This document shows positions 10,164 through 22,541 of a stretch of 64,000 nucleotides of DNA, piece by piece; position 1 is the first letter of the stretch; every line of letters starts with the position of its first letter. Source of the DNA: Rhodanobacter sp. (GTDB lineage Bacteria > Pseudomonadota > Gammaproteobacteria > Xanthomonadales > Rhodanobacteraceae); contig JANJTA010000005.1 of assembly GCA_024711345.1 (NCBI GenBank), forward strand, positions 62,001-126,000, in the 5' to 3' direction. The notes beneath the pieces are model-generated. The model ran no database searches and was not told the DNA's origin. It saw nothing but the letters and a program-made list of their open reading frames with translations. Position numbers and translations under genes: made by a program.

Positions 10164-11834
10164 TCAGTGGTGGAGGTCGACGTCCTTGGTCTCGCGCACG
10201 AACAGCATGCCGATCACGAAGGTCATCGTGGCAATCACCACGGGATACCACAGACCGGCGTAGAAGTTGCCGGTGGCCGCCACGATGCCGAACGACACCG
10301 AGGGCAGGAAGCCGCCGAACCAGCCGTTGCCGATGTGGTAGGGCAGGCTCATCGAGGTGTAGCGGATGCGGGTGGGGAACATCTCCACCAGCCAGGCGGC
10401 GATCGGTCCGTAGACCATCGTCACGTAGAGCACCAGGATGGTCAGCAGCAGGATCACCATCGGCGTATTGGTCTGCGCCGGGTCGGCCTTGGCCGGGTAA
10501 CCGGCCGCGGCCAAGGCCTTGCCGACGCTGTCGCCGAATGCCTTGCTCTGCGCGGTGAAGTCGGCCTTGGCCAGGGCGCCGCCCTCGAACGCGGGGAACT
10601 CCTGGCCGCCGACCGAGACCACCGCCACCGAGCCCGGCGCCGCAGCCACGTTCTCGTACGGCACGCCGCGCTTGGCCAGGTAGCTCTTGGCCACGTCGCA
10701 GGAGCTGGTAAAGACCTTCTTGCCGATCAGGTCGATCTGCACGCTGCAGCCGGCGGGATCAGCCTGCACCTTGACCGGCGCCGCCACGCTGGCCGCCTCG
10801 ATCGCCGGGTTGCCGTAGTGGGTGAGGCCCTTGAAGATCGGGAAGTAGGTCACGGCGGCGAGCAGGCAGCCGGCCAGCACCACCGGCTTGCGCCCGATCT
10901 TGTCCGACAGCCAGCCGAACACCACGAAGAACGGCGTGCCGATCAGCAATGCGGCAGCGATCAGCAGCTGGGTGGTGGTGGCGTCGATCTTCAGCGTACT
11001 GCCGAGGAAGTACATCGCGTAGAACTGGCCGCAGTACCACACCACGGCCTGGCCGGCGGTGGCGCCGAGCAGGGCCAGGATCACCAGTTTCAGGTTGCCC
11101 CAGCGCGCAAACGATTCGGTCAGCGGCGCCTTCGACTGCTTGCCTTCCTCCTTCATCTGCTTGAACACCGGCGACTCGGCCAGTTGCAGGCGGATGTATA
11201 CCGAGATGGCCAGCAGCAGCGAGGACAGCAGGAACGGAATGCGCCAGCCCCAGTCGTTGAACTTGTCGCCGAGCATCCACTTGCAGCCCAGGATTACCAG
11301 CAGCGACAGGAACAGGCCGAAGGTGGCGGTGATCTGGATGAAGCTGGTGTACAGGCCGCGCTTGCCCTGCGGCGCGTGTTCGGCCACGTAGGTGGCCGCA
11401 CCGCCGTACTCGCCGCCGAGCGCCAGGCCCTGCAGCATGCGCAACGCGATCAGGATCACCGGCGCGGCCACGCCGATCGAGCCGTAGCTGGGCAGCAGGC
11501 CGACGAAGAAGGTGGACAGGCCCATGATCACGATGGTGATCAGGAAGGTGTACTTGCGCCCGACCAGGTCGCCGACCCGGCCGAACACCAGTGCGCCGAA
11601 CGGACGCACCGCGAAGCCGGCGGCAAACGCCAGCAGGGCGAACACCAGCTGGCTCGCTTCATTCAATCCCGAGAAAAACTGGTGGCCGATGATCACGGCC
11701 AGCGAGCCGTACAGGTAGAAGTCGTACCACTCGAACACGGTGCCCAGGCTGGAAGCCAGGATCACCCGCTTGTGGCTGACGTCGAGCGCACCGCCGGCCT
11801 TGCTGCCGATGGCGTCGATGGCATTGGTGGCCAT
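10164..11834 (-). CDS. MHS-type MFS transporter with an extra hydrophilic loop
   Basis: GTVFEWYDFYLYGSLAVIIG, RPFGALVFGRVGDLVGRKYTF, LALGGEYGGAATYVAEHAP. Confidence 0.92.
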   Translation of the reverse strand: MATNAIDAIGSKAGGALDVSHKRVILASSLGTVFEWYDFYLYGSLAVIIGHQFFSGLNEASQLVFALLAFAAGFAVRPFGALVFGRVGDLVGRKYTFLITIVIMGLSTFFVGLLPSYGSIGVAAPVILIALRMLQGLALGGEYGGAATYVAEHAPQGKRGLYTSFIQITATFGLFLSLLVILGCKWMLGDKFNDWGWRIPFLLSSLLLAISVYIRLQLAESPVFKQMKEEGKQSKAPLTESFARWGNLKLVILALLGATAGQAVVWYCGQFYAMYFLGSTLKIDATTTQLLIAAALLIGTPFFVVFGWLSDKIGRKPVVLAGCLLAAVTYFPIFKGLTHYGNPAIEAASVAAPVKVQADPAGCSVQIDLIGKKVFTSSCDVAKSYLAKRGVPYENVAAAPGSVAVVSVGGQEFPAFEGGALAKADFTAQSKAFGDSVGKALAAAGYPAKADPAQTNTPMVILLLTILVLYVTMVYGPIAAWLVEMFPTRIRYTSMSLPYHIGNGWFGGFLPSVSFGIVAATGNFYAGLWYPVVIATMTFVIGMLFVRETKDVDLHH

Positions 11835-11991
11835 GATGTTTCCCTCCCGAATAGTATGAGATGCCTCTGCCCGGAACCCTGGGGAGAAGTCGGAAGGTGC
11901 GGACCGTCCCTTGCCCCGGGCCGCACCTCGTCATCCTCCCGCCTGGGCGGGAGGTTGCTCGGCGGCGCGCCGGGGCACGCCGCCATGAACC

Positions 11992-13371
11992 TCAGAAGCG
12001 ATAAAGCGCGTTGAGGCTGAACTGGTTGCCGGTGGTGGTCTTGCGATCCGTGCCGTTGCTGGTGGAGTCGAGCTTGTCGTGCATCCATTCGGCGCTGAGG
12101 TCGTACGACCCGGCGGTGTACTGCAGGCTCAGCGCGGCCTGGCGGTTGCGCAGCAGGCCGGTCGCGCCGTTGCCCATCCAGGCGATCACGTCCTTGGCGT
12201 CGGGTTTGCTGTAGGCGTAGAACGCATACAGGCTCCAGTTCGGCGTGAAGCTGTAGCCCGCCTGCACGAAGCCGCCCCGTTCGCTGATGTCGCCGAACTG
12301 CGACATGGCGCCGAAGATCTCGCCGAGGCCGTTGCCGGTATAGGCCAACCCCTTGAATGTCCACGGGCCGGGCTTCCACTGGCCGCCGATTTCGTAGCCG
12401 GTGCTCTTCACGCTGGACTGGATCGGCGTCGGCGCGGTGCCGCCGACACCGCGCAGGTCGACCTTGCTGTAATGCGCGGCGAAGTACGCCAGCCAGGTCT
12501 TGTCCGCCACGCGCAGGCGCGCCTCCAGCTGCGGGCGGAAGCCGGCGCTGCCGGCGGTGAGGTAGTTGACGTTGTTGCCCGGTCCGCTCCAGGTGCCTTC
12601 GAACGCGCCCACGTCCAGCCGCCACTGCGCGCCGGTGCTGCCGTGGTTGAGGTCCTGCATCACCACCACGCCGGGGAAACGCCAGCCGCCGTAGCCGGAG
12701 CCGAAGCCGAGCGGGAACGCGATGTGCGCCAGCGAGGTCGGCGTGTTGTCGACCGGGAACATCAGGTCCCATTGCTGGCCGATGCGCACGGTGGTGCCGC
12801 TCTCGGGATTGGTCAGGTCCATGTAGGCCTGGCGCAGGCGCGGCGTCGGCTGCTGCTGGCTGTACGCGCCGGTGCCGTTGAAGCCGCCGAAGAAGTCCAT
12901 CTCGATGCGCCCGCCGCCGCTCCAGTTGCCGGCGAACTTGGCGCCCTTGAAGTCGAGCCAGAAGCGCGTGTTGCGCACGTCGACGCCGGACAGCGAGCCC
13001 TTCGAGCCGGGGATCGGGAACAACGCGTTCTGGCCGTTGCCGTAGGTGAAGCTCTTGTTCTGGCTGAACGCGCTGGCGCTGACGAAGCCGTGCAGCGCCA
13101 CCGACACGCCGGGCGCACTGCTGAACACCGGCGTCGCCGCGGCTGGAGCCGCCGCCACGTTCTGCGCCGGCGCGGTCGGCTGGGCAGGCGCGGCCTTCTG
13201 CGCCTGGATCATCGCCTTCAACTCGTTCAACTGCTGCTCGAGCTGCGCCACGCGCTGTTCGAGCTGCTGCTCGCGCGCGCTGTCCTGCGCGTGACCGGCC
13301 AGCGGAAGCATCAGCGCGCAGGCCATGCTCAGGGCCAGCGCGGAATAACGATGGACAGGTCGTTGGCTCAT
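11992..13371 (-). CDS. DcaP-like trimeric outer-membrane porin with N-terminal coiled coil
   Basis: Signal peptide; [27 protein letters not shown] coiled coil; beta-barrel pattern ending ...LNALYRF (C-terminal Phe). Confidence 0.85.
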   Translation of the reverse strand: MSQRPVHRYSALALSMACALMLPLAGHAQDSAREQQLEQRVAQLEQQLNELKAMIQAQKAAPAQPTAPAQNVAAAPAAATPVFSSAPGVSVALHGFVSASAFSQNKSFTYGNGQNALFPIPGSKGSLSGVDVRNTRFWLDFKGAKFAGNWSGGGRIEMDFFGGFNGTGAYSQQQPTPRLRQAYMDLTNPESGTTVRIGQQWDLMFPVDNTPTSLAHIAFPLGFGSGYGGWRFPGVVVMQDLNHGSTGAQWRLDVGAFEGTWSGPGNNVNYLTAGSAGFRPQLEARLRVADKTWLAYFAAHYSKVDLRGVGGTAPTPIQSSVKSTGYEIGGQWKPGPWTFKGLAYTGNGLGEIFGAMSQFGDISERGGFVQAGYSFTPNWSLYAFYAYSKPDAKDVIAWMGNGATGLLRNRQAALSLQYTAGSYDLSAEWMHDKLDSTSNGTDRKTTTGNQFSLNALYRF

Positions 13372-13718
13372 GCGTGCGTCTCCCCGGAGGTTTGGTGGGA
13401 TGGGCTGCTCAGCGGCAACTCCATCAGCTGTTTTCGAATGCTTGTCGTAAGCGGGCTTCGGCGGAAAGCGGACTGCGGGCGCTTTTGGCGTATCGCGAAT
13501 CCCCATCCCCCATCCCGGCACTTCGAGCATGGCCATGCTGCGGCGCGAGCGACTATTCGCCAATGGTCGAACTTCGACCAAAGTCGAGACGACGGCCCGG
13601 CGCCACCTCCGCGACGATCGGGCTACACTCGAAAACGTGCACGCCGCCGGGCGCTTGCCTGCGTCCGCCGCGTTACCCCCGTCGCCATCTTCCATGCCGA
13701 GCCAGCAGGAGCCCAGCC

Positions 13719-15659
<1,941 letters not shown>

Positions 15660-15745
15660 CCGCGCCCCTGCCGCGCTTCCCCTGCCCGCAGGTGGAGCGC
15701 GGCAAGGGATAATCGTCACCTGCCCGGCCGTCGCAAGAGTCCCGC

Positions 15746-16423
15746 ATGACCGACATCCTGATTGCCGACGACCACCCGCTGTTCCGCGATGCCCTGCAGC
15801 GCGCGGTGCTGGCTGCAGTGCCGCAGGCGCGCGTGCACACGGCCGACAGCGTGCACGCCCTGCTCGGCCTGATCGAGCAATTCCCCGACGCCGAGCTGTT
15901 GCTGCTGGACCTGCACATGCCCGGCGCCCGCGGCTACTCCGCGCTGGCGCACATCCGCGGCCAGTACCCGGGGCTGCCGACCATCGTGGTCTCCGGCCAC
16001 GAGGAAGCCCAGGTGGCGCGGCGCGCGCTGGCGCACGGCGCGTCGGCGTACATTCCCAAGTCCACCGCCGGCGAGGACATCGTGGCGGCAATCCGCGCCG
16101 TGCTCGACGGCGACGTCTGGCTGCCGCCGCAACTGGTCGGCGGCAGCGCCGAGCTCAAGCCCGACGAAGCCGACGCCGCGGCGCGCATCGCCGCGCTCAC
16201 TCCGCAGCAGTTCCGCGTGCTCACCATGATCGCCGAGGGTCTGCTCAACAAGCAGATCGCCTGGGAGCTGGGCGTCTCCGAGGCCACCGTGAAGGCGCAC
16301 ATGACCGCGATCATGCGCAAGCTCGGCGTCAACAACCGCACCCAGGTCGCGCTGGCCGCCAGCCAGCTGGCGGTCGAACCCGGCACGATGCAGCCGATGC
16401 CCGAGGACGAGGCCGGGGAATGA
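15746..16423 (+). CDS. LuxR-family response regulator (CrbR/ErdR-like)
   Basis: MTDILIADDHPLFRDAL receiver domain; LTPQQFRVLTMIAEGLLNKQIAWELGVSEATVKAHMTAIMRKLGVNNRTQ HTH. Confidence 0.92.
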   Translation: MTDILIADDHPLFRDALQRAVLAAVPQARVHTADSVHALLGLIEQFPDAELLLLDLHMPGARGYSALAHIRGQYPGLPTIVVSGHEEAQVARRALAHGASAYIPKSTAGEDIVAAIRAVLDGDVWLPPQLVGGSAELKPDEADAAARIAALTPQQFRVLTMIAEGLLNKQIAWELGVSEATVKAHMTAIMRKLGVNNRTQVALAASQLAVEPGTMQPMPEDEAGE

Positions 16424-16568
16424 GCGACGCGCAACCGGCGTCGCGACCGGCAGCGCAGCGAGGCCTCGCCCGGCGCACGGGCCGCGCCCCATGCATCGCT
16501 CGGCGCGTGGCGAGCGTTTGACCTGACTTCACGCGCCGGCGCCGGAGGGGTGCGCCCGGTCCGGTTCG

Positions 16569-19500
16569 CTAATCCGCTGAAGCCGCCGGCTCGCCCTGCT
16601 TGCGCACCAGCGCGGTCAGCAGGGCGCGCAGCGCGGCGGGGCGCACCGGCTTGTGCAGCAGCGGGTAGCCGAGGGCGCGGGCGCGCTGCTTCAGTTCGCT
16701 GCTGCCGTCGGCGGTGATCATCGCCACCGGCGGCAGTTCGCCCACCGCCCTGGCCAGTTGCTGCAGCGCCAGCAGGCCGTCGGTGTTGTCGGCCAGGTGG
16801 TAGTCGGCGAGGATCAGGTCCACCGGACCACGGCGCAACTCGGCGCGCGCCTGCGCCGCGTTGAGCGCGATGCGGCAGTCGACGCCCCAACGGTTGAGCA
16901 AGGCGCGCATGCCGTCGAGGATGGCCGCGTCGTTGTCCAGGCACAGCACGGTCAGCGGCAGCTGCTTGTCGGCGCCGCCACGCTGCACGCGTTGGCGCCG
17001 CGCCGGCACCGCCTCGTTGCGCGGCACGGTCACCGCGAAGCAGCTGCCATGCTCGACCCGCGAATGCAGGTCGAGCCGGTGGCCGAGGATGCTGGCCAGG
17101 CGATCGCAGATCGACAGGCCCAGGCCCAGGCCTTTCTCGCCCCACGGCGAGGGCTGCTCCAGCCGCTGGAATTCGTCGAAGATGCGCGCGCGCTGCTCCG
17201 GCGCAATGCCCGGACCGGAGTCCCACACCTCGATGCGCACCTTGTCCGTGCCCACCCGCCGCGCGCCCAGCAGCACGCTGCCCTTGCTGGTGTAGCGCAG
17301 CGCGTTGGAGAGGAAATTCTGCAGGATGCGCCGCAGCAGCTGCGGGTCGCTGCGTACCGCCAGGCCGGTGGGCACCACGCGCAGGCGCAGGCCGCGTTGT
17401 TCGGCGAGCACGGCAAACTGCGCCTTCAGCGAATCGAACAGCTCGGCCAGGGCGAACGCGCCCACTTCCGGATGGTAGCTGCCGGCGTCCAGCCGCGACA
17501 CGTCGAGCAGCGCGTCGAGCAGATCCTCGGCGGCGCGGAACGAGGCGTCGATGCGCTCGGCCAGCCCGCTGGCCTCGTCATCCAGGCCCGGATGCTGGCG
17601 CAGTGCCGAGGTGAACAGCCGCGCCGCGTTGAGCGGCTGCAGCAGGTCGTGGCTGGCGGCGGCGAGAAAGCGCGTCTTGGAGATGTTTGCCGTCTCCGCC
17701 GCACGGCGCGCCTGTGCGGTGGCGGCCAGCGCCTCGGACAGTTCGGCGGTGCGCTGCTCCACGCGCAGCTCCAGTGTCTCGTTCACCTCGATCAGCGCCT
17801 GCTCGGCGTGCTTGTACGCGGTGACGTCGGTGTAGGTGGTGACGTAGCCGCCGCCGGGCAGCGCGCGGCCGCGCAGCTCGATCACCGTGCCGTCCGGGCG
17901 CACGCGCTGGAACAGATGCGCCGAGCCGGCCTGCATGTACTGGATGCGCTTGGCTACGTGCGCCTCGACCTCGCCCGGTCCGCATTCGCCGCGCTCGGCG
18001 TTCCAGCGGATCAGCTCGGCCACCGGCACACCCACGTACACCATGCCGTCGGGGTAATCGAACAACTCGAGGTAGCGCCGGTTCCACGCCACCAGGCGCA
18101 TCCGCGCGTCGACCACGCTGATTCCCTGCGAGACGTTTTCCAGCGTGGTGGACAGCAGCTCGCGATTGAAGCGCAGTTCCTGCGAAGCCTCGTCCAGCAG
18201 CGCCATCGACTCGGCCAGGTCCAGGCCGCTGCCGGACAGGGCGCTGATCAGGATGCGTCGCGCGTTGGCCGCGCCCACCGCCGAGGCGAGCAGGCGCTCG
18301 GTGTACTGGATCAATGCGCGGTCGGCCGCCTCGCCGGCCAGCAGCGGCTTGCCGCGCCGCTGGGCGTACTCGTCGAAGGCGCGCGCGCTGCTGCGCTCGC
18401 CCACGATGCGCTCGGCGATGGTGCGCAGGTCGGCCACCGCCACGCGGCCGCGCCAGTCGCCGCTGCCGCCGCGGCTGGCCGGGTCGGCATCCATGAACAC
18501 CGCCGCGTGCAGGCGCTCTTCGAGGCTCGGCCGCAGCCGCAGCGAGACGAACACCAGGCAGCCCACGTTGACCAGCAGCGACCAGAAAGTGCCGTGCATC
18601 ACCGGATCCCAGCCGCTCAGGTAGAACAACGCCTGCGGGCGCAGCCAGTCCCAGCCGAACGGGCCTTGCCGCAGCCAGTCGTCGGTACGCACCAGCGCCG
18701 GCAGCAGCAGCGTGTACAGCCACACCGCGAAGCCGCCGGCCAGGCCGACGATCACCCCGCGACGGCTGGCGCCGCGCCAGTACAGCGCGGCGATCAGCGC
18801 CGGCGCGAACTGTGCCACCGCGGCGAACGCCAGCAGGCCGGTGGCGGCCAGGTTCTCGGCGTTGGCGGCCACGCGGTAGTAGGCGTAGGCCATCACCGCC
18901 AGCAGCACGATCGCCACCCGGCGCACGCCCAGCACCAGCTGCGACAGGTCGCTGCGCTGCTCCAGCCGCAGCGCGCGGATGCGCAGCAGCGCCGGCATCA
19001 CCAGATCGTTGCTGATCATGGTGGACAGCGCCACCGAGGCCACGATCACCATGCCGGTGGCCGCCGAGAAGCCGCCGATGAAGGCCAGCAGCGCCATGCC
19101 ACGGTCGCCATGGGCCATCGGCAGGGTCAGCACCCAGGCGTCGGCGGTGCCGTCGCGCACCAGCGGCATGTGCACGCCGGCCGCCACGATCGGCAATACC
19201 GCCACGCTGACGATGATCAGGTACAACGGCACCATCCAACGCGCACGCCGGAGGTCGCCGGTGTCTTCGCATTCGACCATGCCGATCTGGAACTGCCGCG
19301 GCAGGCAGAACATGGCGCAGAACGCCAGCATGGTCTGCGCGAGGAAGCCCGGCGACAGGCCATGGCTGAGCTGGGTCAACGGCCGCTGCACCGTCTCGAC
19401 CACGCCCGGCCCCTGCCACAGCGCGTAGCCGGCCAGCGCCATGAAGGCGAGCAGCTTGATCAGCGACTCCAGCGCGATCGCCAGCATCATGCCGTGATGG

Positions 19501-20057
19501 TGCTCGGTGGCGTCGATGCTGCGGGTGCCGAACAGGATCGCAAACACCGCCAGCAGCACCGCGCACCACAGCGCGCTGTCGACGCCGCCCGCCGTGACCA
19601 TGCCGTGCCTGACCCCGCCGAGCACGCCGTAGGACATCGCCACCGCCTTGAACTGCAGCGCGATGTACGGCACCACCGCGACCACCGCGATCACCGCCAC
19701 CAGCGCGGCCAGTCCGTGCGACTTGCCGAAGCGCGCGCCGATGAAGTCGGCGATCGAGGTGATGTTGCGCTGCCTAACCGTCTGCACCAGCCGGCGCAGC
19801 AGGCCGTAGCCGAACACGAACAGCAGGATCGGACCGAGGTAGATCGGCAGGTAGGCCAGCCCGTCACGCGCGGCCGTGCCGACCGCGCCGTAGAACGTCC
19901 ATGACGAGCAGTACACCGCCAGCGCCAGGCTGTAGACGATCGGGCGCAACCGCGGCTGGCGCGGGTACAGCGGCCGACGGTCGCCGGCGTAGGCCACCAC
20001 GAACAGCAGCCCGACGTACAGCAGCGACACCAGCAGCAGCAGCCACCCCTGAATCAC
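16569..20057 (-). CDS. SSS-transporter-domain hybrid sensor histidine kinase (CrbS/MxtR-like)
   Basis: N-terminal Na+/solute symporter-like TM region; PAS; HisKA FLAAASHDLLQPLNAARLF; HATPase GLGLGLSICDRLA; C-terminal receiver LTVLCLDNDAAILDGM. GTG start at 20057. Confidence 0.93.
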   Translation of the reverse strand: MIQGWLLLLVSLLYVGLLFVVAYAGDRRPLYPRQPRLRPIVYSLALAVYCSSWTFYGAVGTAARDGLAYLPIYLGPILLFVFGYGLLRRLVQTVRQRNITSIADFIGARFGKSHGLAALVAVIAVVAVVPYIALQFKAVAMSYGVLGGVRHGMVTAGGVDSALWCAVLLAVFAILFGTRSIDATEHHHGMMLAIALESLIKLLAFMALAGYALWQGPGVVETVQRPLTQLSHGLSPGFLAQTMLAFCAMFCLPRQFQIGMVECEDTGDLRRARWMVPLYLIIVSVAVLPIVAAGVHMPLVRDGTADAWVLTLPMAHGDRGMALLAFIGGFSAATGMVIVASVALSTMISNDLVMPALLRIRALRLEQRSDLSQLVLGVRRVAIVLLAVMAYAYYRVAANAENLAATGLLAFAAVAQFAPALIAALYWRGASRRGVIVGLAGGFAVWLYTLLLPALVRTDDWLRQGPFGWDWLRPQALFYLSGWDPVMHGTFWSLLVNVGCLVFVSLRLRPSLEERLHAAVFMDADPASRGGSGDWRGRVAVADLRTIAERIVGERSSARAFDEYAQRRGKPLLAGEAADRALIQYTERLLASAVGAANARRILISALSGSGLDLAESMALLDEASQELRFNRELLSTTLENVSQGISVVDARMRLVAWNRRYLELFDYPDGMVYVGVPVAELIRWNAERGECGPGEVEAHVAKRIQYMQAGSAHLFQRVRPDGTVIELRGRALPGGGYVTTYTDVTAYKHAEQALIEVNETLELRVEQRTAELSEALAATAQARRAAETANISKTRFLAAASHDLLQPLNAARLFTSALRQHPGLDDEASGLAERIDASFRAAEDLLDALLDVSRLDAGSYHPEVGAFALAELFDSLKAQFAVLAEQRGLRLRVVPTGLAVRSDPQLLRRILQNFLSNALRYTSKGSVLLGARRVGTDKVRIEVWDSGPGIAPEQRARIFDEFQRLEQPSPWGEKGLGLGLSICDRLASILGHRLDLHSRVEHGSCFAVTVPRNEAVPARRQRVQRGGADKQLPLTVLCLDNDAAILDGMRALLNRWGVDCRIALNAAQARAELRRGPVDLILADYHLADNTDGLLALQQLARAVGELPPVAMITADGSSELKQRARALGYPLLHKPVRPAALRALLTALVRKQGEPAASAD

Positions 20058-20137
20058 GTCACCTTCTCCCGGCCGGACCATCGACGGGCGGCGCGCCCGC
20101 GCTTGTGCCGTGGCGGTGGCAGCGGCACCATGCGCGC

Positions 20138-20782
20138 ATGATCGCCGCGCCCGTATCGACACTCGCCAACGTAGCAGAGCAGTTGCGCGATGACGAGATT
20201 CACGTGTGGCGACTGGACTACCGGCGCGAGGACGGACGAACCCCGCTGCGTGCGCTGCTGGCCGCCTATCTTGGCACCACGGCGGAGCGGGTGCTGCTGC
20301 GCGAGGGCGAACACGGCCGCCCCGCGCTCGCCGCCGGGCTGGATCCCTCGCTCGACTTCAACTGGTCGCACAGCGGCAGCCACGCCCTGGTCGCGGTGGG
20401 CCGGCACGTTGCGCCGGGGATCGACCTCGAATGCCTGCGCCCGCGTCAGCATGCGGTGGAACTCGCCCGCCGCTTCTTCAGCGCCGAAGAGGCGGCGGCC
20501 CTGGCCACGCTGCCGGAAACCGAGCGCAGCGCCGCCTTCCTCGAACTGTGGACCGCCAAGGAAGCGGTGCTGAAGGCGCTGGGTCGCGGCCTCGCCTACG
20601 GCCTGCACCGGCTCAGCATCGCCAGCGTGGGCGGACAGCTGCAGTTGCGGCGGCTGCAGGGCGACGACGCCGGGGCCTGGCAACTGCAGCGCCTCGCGCT
20701 TGATCACGGCCTGATCGGTGCGCTGGCCTGGCGCGGCGGCGAGCGGCGGATCCGCCTCGGCACGCTTGCCAGCGGCGGCTGA
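20138..20782 (+). CDS. 4'-phosphopantetheinyl transferase, Sfp/HetI type
   Basis: [31 protein letters not shown] and [19 protein letters not shown] signatures. Confidence 0.93.
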   Translation: MIAAPVSTLANVAEQLRDDEIHVWRLDYRREDGRTPLRALLAAYLGTTAERVLLREGEHGRPALAAGLDPSLDFNWSHSGSHALVAVGRHVAPGIDLECLRPRQHAVELARRFFSAEEAAALATLPETERSAAFLELWTAKEAVLKALGRGLAYGLHRLSIASVGGQLQLRRLQGDDAGAWQLQRLALDHGLIGALAWRGGERRIRLGTLASGG

Positions 20783-20859
20783 TCGGCGCACTGTTTCCGG
20801 CCCGTCGACCGGCCCGCGCGCGCCATCCGTCGTCCACCGCCGAGGATCGTCCTTCCGCC

Positions 20860-21603
20860 ATGACCCTGCTCAGCGTCAACCTCAACAAGATCGCCGTGTT
20901 GCGCAATTCGCGCGGCGGCCGCGAACCGGACATCTGCCGCGCCGCGCAGACCTGCATCGAGAGCGGCTGTGGCGGCATCACCGTGCATCCGCGGCCGGAC
21001 CTGCGCCACGTACGGCCCGACGACGTGCGCGCGCTGGCCGCGATGCTGCGCGGACGGGTGGAGTACAACATCGAGGGCAACCCGTTCGCCGCCGCCCGCG
21101 GTGCCTATCCGGGCCTCATTGCGCTGGCCCGCGAGGTGCGCCCCACCCAGGTCACCCTGGTGCCGGACAGCGACGGCCAGATCACCTCCGACCATGGCTT
21201 CGACCTGCGCCGTGACGCCGCCCGGCTGCGGCCGCTGGTCGGCGAGCTGCGCGAGCTGGGTTGCCGGGTCAGCCTGTTCGTCGACGCCGGCAGCCGGGAT
21301 TTCGAGCTCGCCGCGGCGATGGGCGCGCAGCGCATCGAGATCTACACCGGCCCCTATGCCGAGGCGTTCGCCGACGGGCAACCCGCGGCGGCCCTGGCGG
21401 CGTGCGCCGACACCGCGCGGCGCGCCCAGCAGGCCGGCCTGGCGGTGAACGCCGGGCATGACCTCAGCCAAGCCAACCTGGGCACGTTCAAGGCGGCAAT
21501 CCCCGGCCTGGCCGAAGTCTCCATCGGCCATGCGCTGATCGGCGAGGCGCTGTACGAGGGGCTGGCCACCACCGTGCGCCACTACCTGCAGATCCTGCGT
21601 TGA
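20860..21603 (+). CDS. pdxJ: Pyridoxine 5'-phosphate synthase
   Basis: [61 protein letters not shown]. Confidence 0.97.
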   Translation: MTLLSVNLNKIAVLRNSRGGREPDICRAAQTCIESGCGGITVHPRPDLRHVRPDDVRALAAMLRGRVEYNIEGNPFAAARGAYPGLIALAREVRPTQVTLVPDSDGQITSDHGFDLRRDAARLRPLVGELRELGCRVSLFVDAGSRDFELAAAMGAQRIEIYTGPYAEAFADGQPAAALAACADTARRAQQAGLAVNAGHDLSQANLGTFKAAIPGLAEVSIGHALIGEALYEGLATTVRHYLQILR

Positions 21604-21635
21604 AGCGGGTGCGCCGGCGCCTCATGCCGCAAAAG

Positions 21636-21667
21636 AAAACCCCCGCGGAAAGGCGGGGGTTTTCGTT
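21636..21667. terminator. Rho-independent terminator between convergent pdxJ and exbD
   Basis: AAAACCCCCGC-GGAAA-GGCGGGGGTTTT hairpin, A/T tracts on both sides. Confidence 0.85.
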
Positions 21668-21692
21668 GGCACGTTGCCGCGACGGCGACCGC

Positions 21693-22103
21693 TCAGAAGT
21701 TCTCGGTAAAGCCGATCTTGACCAGCTTGTAGCTCTTCGCAGCGGCCAACACCCGCGCCACATGCTCGTAGGCCACCGCGTCGGCCGCAGCGATCTGGAT
21801 CTCCGGCTGGTTGTTCAACGACTGCTGGCCGATCACCGCGAGCTGCGCCTTGAGGCCCAGCTCGTCCACCGGAATGTCGTTCCAGTACAGCGCACCGGTC
21901 TGGTCGATCTTCAGGTGGATCGGCTCCGCCGGATTGGTCGGCGGCGGCTGATTCGGATTCGGCTGCGGCAGGTCGACCTGGATGCGATGCGCCAGTACCG
22001 GTGCGGTGATCATGAAGATGATCAGCAGCACCAGCATCACGTCGACCAGCGGCGTGACGTTGATCTCCGACATCGGTCCACTGGTGTTGGTAGAGAAGGA
22101 CAT
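21693..22103 (-). CDS. ExbD/TolR family biopolymer transporter (second copy)
   Basis: GPMSEINVTPLVDVMLVLLIIFMITAPVLAHRIQVDLP. Confidence 0.95.
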   Translation of the reverse strand: MSFSTNTSGPMSEINVTPLVDVMLVLLIIFMITAPVLAHRIQVDLPQPNPNQPPPTNPAEPIHLKIDQTGALYWNDIPVDELGLKAQLAVIGQQSLNNQPEIQIAAADAVAYEHVARVLAAAKSYKLVKIGFTENF

Positions 22104-22107
22104 CTCG

Positions 22108-22530
22108 TTACTCCTTCGGCGCGTCGGTGGTCATGAACGCAACATGCACCATGCCGGAATCCTTGGCGTCGCCGATGATCTTCTTCACGACCTTGAACTC
22201 GGTGTTCTTGTCCGCGCGGATCTGCAGCTCCGGCTGCGGCGACTTCTGCGCATTCACCGCAAACTGTGCCCGCAGCTCGGCTTCGGTGACCAGATGGTCA
22301 TTGAAGTACGTGCTGCCGTCCTGCTTGACCGCCAGGTCCAGCGGCGGCACCGACATTTCCGAATCCGGCGTCTTCGGATTCGCCGTAGGCAGATCGATTG
22401 TGATGGAGTGCGACATCAGCGGCGCCGTGATCATGAAGATGATCAGCAGAACCAGCATCACGTCGACCAGCGGCGTGACGTTGATTTCCGACATCGGGCC
22501 GCCGGAATTGCCACCTAGGCTGACAGCCAT
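22108..22530 (-). CDS. exbD: ExbD/TolR family biopolymer transporter (first copy)
   Basis: GPMSEINVTPLVDVMLVLLIIFMITAPLMSHSITIDLP. Confidence 0.95.
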   Translation of the reverse strand: MAVSLGGNSGGPMSEINVTPLVDVMLVLLIIFMITAPLMSHSITIDLPTANPKTPDSEMSVPPLDLAVKQDGSTYFNDHLVTEAELRAQFAVNAQKSPQPELQIRADKNTEFKVVKKIIGDAKDSGMVHVAFMTTDAPKE

Positions 22531-22541
22531 GGGTCAATCCC

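Noticed and set aside
16653-19904. 1083-aa plus-strand ORF opposite the sensor kinase
   Set aside because: Antisense to a clearly recognisable histidine kinase; His/Gln/Arg/Ala-rich composition typical of a GC-rich off-strand frame.
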